Positions 1 through 4,645 of a DNA stretch of 11,372 nt are shown here, one piece after another. The translations under genes were made by a program, and so were the position numbers. The stretch spans positions 1-11,372 of the forward strand of contig DURF01000018.1 of assembly GCA_012837395.1 (NCBI GenBank). The letters run 5' to 3'. The notes beneath the pieces are model-generated. The model did no database searches and was not told the origin of the DNA. It saw nothing but the letters and a program-made list of their open reading frames with translations. Within the stretch, counting starts at the first letter, position 1, and each line of letters starts with the position of its first letter. The stretch comes from Acholeplasma sp. (lineage in GTDB: Bacteria; Bacillota_I; Bacilli_A; Acholeplasmatales; Acholeplasmataceae).

Positions 1-104
1 AATTTACTCGATACAAATGTGAGTGCTATGCCAACAATAATTTTTCTTTTGTATTATATTAATATTTGTAAACATTTGTGTGACAAATTATTCAAATGAG
101 GCAC

Positions 105-115
105 AGGGATTCGAA
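105..115 (-). other. tRNA T-arm-like fragment (possible attachment-site relic)
   Basis: Read on the minus strand, 98-115 resembles the T-loop and 3' acceptor strand of a tRNA (TTCGAATCCCTGTGCCTC). The bases 5' of it cannot form a T-stem, so this is not a tRNA gene. Eleven bases (AGGGATTCGAA on the plus strand) recur in the same orientation inside tRNA-Arg at 2615-2625. It may be a tRNA-end relic left by integration. Because the shared bases fall on the conserved T-loop, chance is a real alternative. Confidence 0.25.
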
Positions 116-136
116 ACATCATTTTTAACATTAAAA

Positions 137-463
137 TTAGAATAACAACTTCACTATTTTAAGAACATTTTCTAAAATATCATCAGGAAGCTTTTCAACA
201 ACTTTTAAGTTTCTTACTTTAGTATCCATTGTTTTTAATTGTTCACACATAATCTCACCATAAGTCTTAGTTCTATCATCTAGCTTAATATGTAGCGGAT
301 AATTGATTGTCTTAGCACTAGTAATAGGAACAACAATTGCAAAGCCATTAGTGTTTTTATGATACACATTATTGCTAATTACTAAACCTGGTCTTTTACC
401 CTTTTGTTCTGAACCAAGTGATGGATCAAAATCAACTATTACTATATCTCCTTGACTTACCAT
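137..463 (-). CDS. mazF: MazF/PemK-family mRNA interferase toxin
   Basis: This is a 108-residue toxin of the MazF/PemK family, ribosome-independent endoribonucleases that cut mRNA at short specific sites and stop translation unless bound by MazE. The family pattern is complete: an N-terminal G-D (residues 5-6), G-S-E-Q (17-20), the R24-P25 pair, the strand ending P-I-T-S with T48, and E-Q-L-K-T-M-D (74-80) followed by R83. R24 and T48 match the catalytic Arg and Thr known in Bacillus EndoA. The length is normal for the family, so the gene looks intact. Its ATG overlaps the end of mazE by 7 bp, which implies translational coupling, antitoxin first. A modest AAAGG lies upstream, inside mazE. 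No strong terminator follows; a 6-bp AT-rich inverted repeat at 74-88 is the only candidate. The cleavage site cannot be predicted from the sequence. Confidence 0.93.
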   Translation of the reverse strand: MVSQGDIVIVDFDPSLGSEQKGKRPGLVISNNVYHKNTNGFAIVVPITSAKTINYPLHIKLDDRTKTYGEIMCEQLKTMDTKVRNLKVVEKLPDDILENVLKIVKLLF

Positions 464-699
464 ATTTCTCTACCTTTAGTATCATCAAATACAATATTAT
501 CTTTATAAGTCTCATTATATCCAGCAAATAACTCTTCTAGTGACTTAGGATTAAATTCAGCAGCTTTTGATAATATTATTTTATTATCTTTAACTACTAT
601 GTTCATCTCATCTTTTTCATCTAGTCCTAACATTTTAATAATGGCTGCAGGAATAATGACACCTTTACTATTTCCAATTTTTTTAATCTCTGTATTCAT
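457..699 (-). CDS. mazE: MazE-family antitoxin (AbrB/SpoVT-type DNA-binding)
   Basis: This is an 80-residue antitoxin that should neutralise the MazF encoded just downstream and autorepress the pair. Residues 3-46 form the AbrB/MazE swapped-hairpin DNA-binding domain, seen in I-K-K-I-G-N-S-K-G-V-I-I-P followed by L-G-L and the strand I-I-L. The C-terminal tail (L-E-E-L-F-A-G-Y, 54-61, and terminal G-R-E-I-W, 76-80) matches the MazF-binding tail of this family. The ATG at 699 follows an AAGGTGGT Shine-Dalgarno sequence at good spacing, one base off consensus. A consensus promoter with inverted repeats lies immediately upstream. The pair is complete and faces away from the IS91-type element to its right. 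Function is assigned from family and context. Confidence 0.93.
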   Translation of the reverse strand: MNTEIKKIGNSKGVIIPAAIIKMLGLDEKDEMNIVVKDNKIILSKAAEFNPKSLEELFAGYNETYKDNIVFDDTKGREIW

Positions 700-711
700 A
701 ATAACACCACC

Positions 712-744
712 TTTGCATATAGTATATACAAATGTTATAACATT
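712..744. promoter_or_regulatory. Two inverted repeats over the mazEF promoter (likely MazE/MazEF operator)
   Basis: A perfect 14-bp palindrome, AATGTTATAACATT (731-744), fills most of the -35/-10 spacer. A second repeat (712-732), with 10-base arms around a central base and only one mismatched pair, covers the -10 box. Binding at either would block RNA polymerase. Autorepression through operator palindromes is established for mazEF operons; the assignment to MazE here is inferred from position. Confidence 0.65.
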
Positions 745-749
745 GTCAA
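721..749 (-). promoter_or_regulatory. mazEF promoter (consensus sigma-70/SigA type)
   Basis: On the minus strand a perfect TTGACA (744-749) is separated by exactly 17 bp from TATACT (721-726). The Shine-Dalgarno sequence and ATG of mazE follow about 20 bp downstream of the -10 box. The housekeeping sigma factor encoded in this window would be expected to recognise it. The near-consensus strength fits a toxin-antitoxin operon held down by autorepression. Confidence 0.85.
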
Positions 750-773
750 CGATAATCTTCTATAAAAACTAAA

Positions 774-791
774 AGTGAAATAAATTTCACT
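774..791 (-). terminator. Hairpin, possible minus-strand terminator between the transposase and mazE
   Basis: AGTGAAAT-AA-ATTTCACT is a perfect inverted repeat. On the minus strand it is followed by a T-rich run (TTTTAGTTTTT), as in a weak intrinsic terminator. It would shield mazEF from transcription entering from the right. It directly abuts the plus-strand terminator at 792, so it may also be a structural end of the IS element. Confidence 0.45.
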
Positions 792-822
792 AGGGGCGAT
801 TGACATCGCCTCTTTTCTTTTT
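792..822 (+). terminator. Intrinsic terminator upstream of the transposase
   Basis: Arms 792-800 (AGGGGCGAT) and 805-813 (ATCGCCTCT) pair over 9 bp with one G-U, around loop TGAC, and are followed by TTTTCTTTTT. No plus-strand gene lies upstream for it to end, since mazEF runs the other way. It probably belongs to the mobile element and stops incoming transcription from reaching the transposase. Confidence 0.7.
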
Positions 823-827
823 ATCAT
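800..827 (+). promoter_or_regulatory. Probable transposase promoter, -35 box inside the terminator hairpin
   Basis: A perfect TTGACA (800-805) is followed after 16 bp by TATCAT (822-827), five of six bases matching the -10 consensus. A transcript would begin near 834, leaving a leader of only about 14 bases before the ATG at 848, with no visible Shine-Dalgarno sequence. The -35 box coincides with the loop and closing base pair of the terminator hairpin, so DNA structure and promoter use could interfere. Confidence 0.5.
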
Positions 828-847
828 TTATTTTATATTATATATGT

Positions 848-2158
848 ATGAACGCTCATACATTTAATGAAATATATAAAGACATGTTATATTGTGCACT
901 GTTCAATAGTAAGTCTTTATATGAAAACCAATTTAATCTTCTTTCTAATTTACCTTATATTAGAAAACAACGTAATAATCATATTACCATCCAAGAAATA
1001 TTTAAACATTCTTGGGATGATTTTAAGGCTGCTTGTAAGTCTCCAATAAAACAGTCAATAATTGATAATGTTGAATCAATGATTGATTGTCGTGATTTAA
1101 GTAAAGGTCATCTTTTTTTAGAATGTTCTGATTGTGAGAACTTTCATCTTGTTGGTCTTTCTTGTAAATCTAGATTTTGTGCTTCTTGTGGGCATAAATA
1201 TAGAGATGCTAGGTCGATTGAAATCCAAAAGAAATTAATTAATGTAACTCATCGTCATTTTGTTTTTAGTGTCCCTTTTGAATTAAGACCGCTATTTTGG
1301 AAATGTAGAGATTTATTTGATATTTTATTTAAATCTGTGAATGAGGCTCTTCATAGAGTTTTAGGTCTTTCTAAAAAAGATAAAAAGAATGATTATAGAC
1401 TTGGGTTTGTTTCTTTTCTTCATACTTCTGGAAGAAGTCTTAATATGCACCCTCATCTTCATGTTTTAATTGCTGAGGCTTTAGTTGATAAATTCGGTAA
1501 TCAAAAGAGACACTACTATTTCCCTTTTGAAGCTTTAAGAAAAACTTTTATGTTTAGGTTTTTTATTAACGCTAATAAATGTCTTAAAAACTTTGGTGAT
1601 AAAGAGTTGTATAGAGAGTTTAATATTTTAAGAACTAAAATTGTTAGAGAATATAAAGATGGTTTTTATACTCATGGTCCTAAAGCTAAAGAGTTAATTA
1701 ATGAAGAGTCTAAAATATCTTCTCTTAGAGGTCTAGCTAAATATATTGCGAGATATGCTTCTCATCCGCCGCTCGCTGAATCTAATATTTTAAAGTTTGA
1801 TAAAGAGAGTAATCTTGTTACTTGGAAGTATTTAGATTATGAGTTAGGTGAAGATATTATTGTTACAGAGCACGTTTTTTCTTTTATTAAAAAACTTATT
1901 AGACATATTTTAGACAAAGGTTTTCATCAAATAAGATATTTTGGTTTTTATTCTAATAAAACTAGTAGAATTAAAGATAAACCTAAACTTTTAAAAGATT
2001 ATCATGTTAGAGATTTAAAAAATAAGTTATATTGGCGTATAATGTTATTAGAAACTTTTGGGTATGACCCGATGCTTTGTTATTGTGGCGGCACCTTATC
2101 AGTTAATTATGAAATGTCACTTCTACCAATTAGAGAAAGAGATGATAATTATGGCTAA
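848..2158 (+). CDS. IS91-family transposase (Y2, HUH relaxase-type, with N-terminal zinc domain)
   Basis: This is a 436-residue transposase of the IS801/IS1294 branch of IS91, which cuts and rejoins single strands at the element ends through a phosphotyrosine intermediate. Residues 93-114 carry a cysteine cluster (C93, C96, C106, C111, C114) typical of the IS91 zinc domain. The metal-binding HUH motif is M-H-P-H-L-H at 200-205. The catalytic Y2 motif is Y-I-A-R-Y with Y299 and Y303. A C-terminal C-Y-C-G-G also resembles the family. All key residues are present and the length is normal, so the enzyme may be active. The frame is open back to a TTG at 800, but that lies in a terminator hairpin; the ATG at 848 is preferred although it has no Shine-Dalgarno sequence. 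The stop overlaps the ATG of the next frame (2151) by 8 bp. No base-composition contrast with the host is obvious. Confidence 0.9.
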   Translation: MNAHTFNEIYKDMLYCALFNSKSLYENQFNLLSNLPYIRKQRNNHITIQEIFKHSWDDFKAACKSPIKQSIIDNVESMIDCRDLSKGHLFLECSDCENFHLVGLSCKSRFCASCGHKYRDARSIEIQKKLINVTHRHFVFSVPFELRPLFWKCRDLFDILFKSVNEALHRVLGLSKKDKKNDYRLGFVSFLHTSGRSLNMHPHLHVLIAEALVDKFGNQKRHYYFPFEALRKTFMFRFFINANKCLKNFGDKELYREFNILRTKIVREYKDGFYTHGPKAKELINEESKISSLRGLAKYIARYASHPPLAESNILKFDKESNLVTWKYLDYELGEDIIVTEHVFSFIKKLIRHILDKGFHQIRYFGFYSNKTSRIKDKPKLLKDYHVRDLKNKLYWRIMLLETFGYDPMLCYCGGTLSVNYEMSLLPIRERDDNYG

Positions 2159-2461
2159 ATTTTTTAATACTATTATAAATCAAAACCTACCGATGAAGAA
2201 TTAAAATATCTTTATCAAATATATGTGAACAATACTGAGTCAAGTGACGAAGACCCAATTACCTACAAGGATTTTATTAAAAATAATAAATTAAATCTTT
2301 TCATTGATATGAAGTGCTTATACTGCCATTATGAAGTTAGAGAACCTTTAGAATTATATTCTTTTGAACTAGAAGATAGTCCCTTTCCTATGGACTGGTG
2401 TCCAGACTGTATGAAACAGTCTTTAGTTCCAAAAGATATTCATAGTAAATTAATAAAATAA
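2151..2461 (+). pseudogene. Small zinc-ribbon protein of unknown function, apparently frameshifted
   Basis: The uninterrupted part is 78 codons from a GTG at 2225, but that GTG has no Shine-Dalgarno sequence. Coding-like sequence in the same frame continues upstream to 2168 (K-P-T-D-E-E-L-K-Y-L-Y-Q-I-Y), where no start exists. In another frame an ATG at 2151 overlaps the transposase stop and begins M-A-K-F-F-N-T. One lost base (or two extra) near 2168-2172 would join the two into a protein of about 104 residues. The 78-residue part has two C-x2-C pairs (C31/C34 and C59/C62), a likely zinc ribbon, with an acidic N-terminal stretch. I do not recognise the family. Position and overlap suggest an accessory gene of the insertion element, coupled to the transposase. 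Alternatives are a short intact protein from 2225 or a sequencing error. Confidence 0.55.
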
Positions 2462-2488
2462 TTATATAATAATTTAATAACGTTCTTG

Positions 2489-2509
2489 CTTGAGTAATCA
2501 AGTTTTTTT
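2489..2509 (+). terminator. Weak intrinsic terminator after the IS element
   Basis: CTTGA (2489-2493) pairs with TCAAG (2498-2502) around loop GTAA, followed by seven T residues. The 5-bp stem is short, but the run of T is good and it lies 28 bp after the last plus-strand reading frame. It separates plus-strand IS transcription from the convergent tRNA-Arg unit. Confidence 0.45.
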
Positions 2510-2562
2510 AGCTTGTTGTATCCATTATTTATTTTATAAATACAATTTCCTAATCTAAGAAT

Positions 2563-2589
2563 AAAAAACTACCTCATTCGAGATAGTTT
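2563..2589 (-). terminator. Intrinsic terminator of tRNA-Arg
   Basis: On the minus strand, AAACTATCTC (2589-2580) pairs with GAGGTAGTTT (2575-2566) over 10 bp with one G-U around loop GAAT, and runs into six consecutive T residues. It lies 13 bp beyond the CCA end of tRNA-Arg, so the tRNA looks like a single-gene transcription unit. Confidence 0.8.
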
Positions 2590-2602
2590 AAACTTTTAAT
2601 AG

Positions 2603-2679
2603 TGGCGTTCGCGAAGGGATTCGAACCCCTGACCGACAGCTTAGAAGGCTGTTGCTCTATCCTGCTGAGCTACGCGAAC
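2603..2679 (-). tRNA. tRNA-Arg, anticodon TCT (reads AGA/AGG)
   Basis: A full 77-nt cloverleaf with encoded CCA (TGG at 2603-2605 on the plus strand) can be folded. The acceptor stem is GTTCGCG/CGCGAAC, the discriminator is G, and the D-arm starts GCTCAG. The anticodon stem ACAGC/GCTGT encloses the loop CTTCTAA with anticodon TCT (2643-2645). The T-arm is AGGGG/CCCTT around TTCGAAT. AGA is the expected main arginine codon in such an AT-rich genome. It has its own promoter and terminator. Confidence 0.96.
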
Positions 2680-2704
2680 ATATTTACTTTTAAAGCCATA
2701 TATT

Positions 2705-2733
2705 ATTATATCTCAGTTCCCAGTAAAAGTAAA
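2705..2733 (-). promoter_or_regulatory. Promoter of tRNA-Arg
   Basis: On the minus strand TTTACT (2728-2733), 17 bp, then a perfect TATAAT (2705-2710). Transcription would begin near 2697, about 18 bases before the mature tRNA. A second TTTACT at 2722-2727 is too close to serve as the -35 box. Confidence 0.75.
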
Positions 2734-2767
2734 GACTAAAATGAAGAAAATTTATTAAAATGTTAAT

Positions 2768-2795
2768 TTATAGGGACCAGTAATGGTCCCTATAA
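2768..2795 (-). terminator. Intrinsic terminator of the ABC exporter operon
   Basis: A perfect 12-bp stem (2768-2779 with 2784-2795, core GGGACCA/TGGTCCC) closes a 4-base loop just beyond the stop of the second ABC gene. On the minus strand it is followed by an AT-rich tract with a TTTT run. The arm sits next to the stop codon, as is usual for terminators at operon ends. Confidence 0.8.
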
Positions 2796-2797
2796 TA

Positions 2798-4645
2798 TTA
2801 TCCTTCAAATTGACTTAAATAAAGTTGTGAATAAAAACCTTTTTCACTTAATAACTGATCGTGTGTTCCTTGTTCGATAATGTTTCCGTCTTTTACAACT
2901 AAGATAACATCGGCATTTCTAATAGTTGAAAGTCTATGTGCAATTACGAAACTTGTTCGTCCTTGCATTAAGTTTTCCATTGCTTCTTGAATTAACACTT
3001 CTGTTCTAGTATCAACGTTTGATGTCGCCTCATCAAGTATTAACATTGGACTATTTCTTAACATCGCACGACAAATCGTAAGTAATTGTCTTTGTCCTTG
3101 TGAAATATTAGTTCCACCTTCAGTTAACACAAAGTCATAACCACCCGCAAGTGAATTAATAAAGTGATCAACTTGTGAATGTTTTGCTGCCTCTTTAACT
3201 TCATCAATTGTAGCATTAACACCATATGTTAAGTTTTCTAAAATAGTACCTTCAAACAACCATGTATCTTGTAAAACCATTGCGAATAGTTCTCTAACAT
3301 TGTTTCTTTTCATTTCAAAAATATCAACACCATCAATTAGTATACTACCACTATCTAGGTCATAAAATCTCATAAGTAAATTAACCATCGTTGTTTTACC
3401 TGCTCCTGTTGGTCCAACGATTGCAACCGTTTGACCAGCTTTTACTTTGGCAGTAAAACCTTGAATTACCGGAACATCTTCTTCATAGTTAAAGTATACT
3501 TCTTTAAATTCTACATTACCTTTAACATTTTCAACAACTTTTGTTTTTTCTTCCTCAGAAGGTTCCTCTTTTTCTTCCAGAAGAGAAAACACTCTCTCAG
3601 CTGATGCTGCTGTTTGTTGAAGTACGTTTGCAATGTTACCAACTGATTGAACTGGCTGGTTAATTTGTCTTGTATATTGAATAAAGGTTGGAATTAATCC
3701 GATATCCATTGCTCCAACAATATATAAAACTGCTCCAACGAATGTTACTAATACGTAAGCTATATTACTTAAGAAAAACTGAACCGGCATCATAATCCCT
3801 GAGATAAACTGTGATTTTAAAGCAGTTTCAAACATCTCTTCATTAATTTCATTAAATCTTTTTTCAGCAACATCTTCATATTGGAATACTCTTACTACTT
3901 GTTGACCACTATATATTTCTTCAATGTGACCACTTAGCTGTCCATAAGAACTTGCTTGCATTCTAAAGTATTTTTGTGATCTTTTAATAAAGAATCTTGC
4001 TGCGAAAAATGAAATTGTCGTTGTTGTTAAAACGATTAATGCTAGAATCCAGTTTAGGACAAACATAATAACAATCATTGTAACGATTAATGTGAACCCT
4101 CTAAATATTTCTGATAAACTTTGGTTTAATGTTTGATTAATAACATCAACATCATTAGTTACTTTAGATAATACCTCACCAAATGGTTCTTTATCAAAAT
4201 ATGCTAGTGGCAATTTATTAATTTTATTAGTTAAGTCTTTCCTAAGTGTATAAGTTAAATTTTGAGTCATACCAATTAATAAAAAATTTTGTAAATAGTT
4301 AAATGATGAACTAACAACATAAACAACAACAATTAATAATGCTAACATGTTCATAGTTAAATCTAATCCAATAAAGTTTATTAAACCAAGTGGCCTAGAC
4401 TCTCTAAATGCTGCAGTAATCTCTGTAGTAATTAACCCAACCATGTATGGTCCTAAAACAGTCATTAATGCAGCAATTATTGCAAGTAGTGCTGCTAAAA
4501 ATATTTTAAAGTAATATCTTTTTAAATACTTGTTTAATTTTAATAAAGTCCCTTTTAAATCTTTCGCTTTACCAAAATTTGCACCACGGCCTCTTGGTGC
4601 TGGAGGCATTTTTTTAGGGTTACTTGCTTTTGTGTTTTTACTCAT
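2798..4645 (-). CDS. ABC exporter half-transporter, catalytic subunit of a heterodimer (multidrug/lipid type)
   Basis: This 615-residue protein fuses a six-helix type-1 exporter membrane domain (about 45-335) to a nucleotide-binding domain (about 375-610). The ATPase motifs are canonical: Walker A G-P-T-G-A-G-K-T (411-418), Q-loop Q459, Walker B L-I-L-D-E with catalytic E539, and switch H570. The signature is altered to I-S-Q-G-Q (514-518). The N-terminal ~30 residues are basic and rich in Pro, Gly and Arg, as in many partners of this type. It should work in the cytoplasmic membrane with the product of the gene just upstream (8-bp overlap), in the manner of BmrC/BmrD, LmrC/LmrD or TM287/288. 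Its signature would face the partner's degenerate ATP site, while its own Walker motifs form the active site with the partner's V-S-G-G-Q. A strong AGGAGGAG Shine-Dalgarno sequence precedes the ATG. The substrate cannot be told from the sequence. Confidence 0.93.
   Translation of the reverse strand: MSKNTKASNPKKMPPAPRGRGANFGKAKDLKGTLLKLNKYLKRYYFKIFLAALLAIIAALMTVLGPYMVGLITTEITAAFRESRPLGLINFIGLDLTMNMLALLIVVVYVVSSSFNYLQNFLLIGMTQNLTYTLRKDLTNKINKLPLAYFDKEPFGEVLSKVTNDVDVINQTLNQSLSEIFRGFTLIVTMIVIMFVLNWILALIVLTTTTISFFAARFFIKRSQKYFRMQASSYGQLSGHIEEIYSGQQVVRVFQYEDVAEKRFNEINEEMFETALKSQFISGIMMPVQFFLSNIAYVLVTFVGAVLYIVGAMDIGLIPTFIQYTRQINQPVQSVGNIANVLQQTAASAERVFSLLEEKEEPSEEEKTKVVENVKGNVEFKEVYFNYEEDVPVIQGFTAKVKAGQTVAIVGPTGAGKTTMVNLLMRFYDLDSGSILIDGVDIFEMKRNNVRELFAMVLQDTWLFEGTILENLTYGVNATIDEVKEAAKHSQVDHFINSLAGGYDFVLTEGGTNISQGQRQLLTICRAMLRNSPMLILDEATSNVDTRTEVLIQEAMENLMQGRTSFVIAHRLSTIRNADVILVVKDGNIIEQGTHDQLLSEKGFYSQLYLSQFEG

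Larger units (their letters stand above)
774..2481 (+). mobile_element. IS91-family (IS801/IS1294-like) insertion element, ends approximate
   Basis: The element comprises a full-length Y2/HUH transposase, a downstream overlapping small reading frame, and structured DNA at the left end. IS91-family elements transpose by a rolling-circle-like mechanism, lack long inverted repeats and make no target duplication, so the ends cannot be fixed by eye. The left limit is set at the first hairpin after the mazE promoter. The right limit is set just before GTTC/CTTG (2482-2488), tetranucleotides used as targets by this family. Both limits are inferences. Confidence 0.55.

Noticed and set aside
6..29. 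CIRCE-like heat-shock operator (GAGTGCTA half-site)
   Set aside because: The opposite arm matches only in ACTC and the spacing is 11 instead of 9 bases; no chaperone gene is visible.
74..88. ATTTGT-GTG-ACAAAT hairpin as the mazF terminator
   Set aside because: The 6-bp AT-only-dominated stem has no T-run in the mazF direction; too weak to list as a feature.
1..99. Open frame on the plus strand running in from the left edge to a TGA, with an L-L-D-T-N-V start reminiscent of PIN-domain proteins
   Set aside because: Only 32 codons are visible; D-T-N-V would sit at the start of a PIN domain, and the rest is too short and unlike one to fit.
98..120. A tRNA or tmRNA gene
   Set aside because: The T-loop-like bases have no pairing T-stem partner and no other arms; the adjoining sequence is mazF.
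800..847. TTG at 800 as the transposase start
   Set aside because: It lies inside a terminator hairpin and the -35 box, and the added residues do not resemble the family's N-terminus.
2159..2168. Programmed -1 frameshifting on the T-run
   Set aside because: A -1 slip there leads directly into a TAA at 2165-2167, so it would not make the longer zinc-ribbon protein.
2516..2545. TTGTAT/ATACAA inverted repeat between the IS element and the tRNA terminator
   Set aside because: Six-base AT-rich arms with an 18-base loop are expected by chance in this composition.
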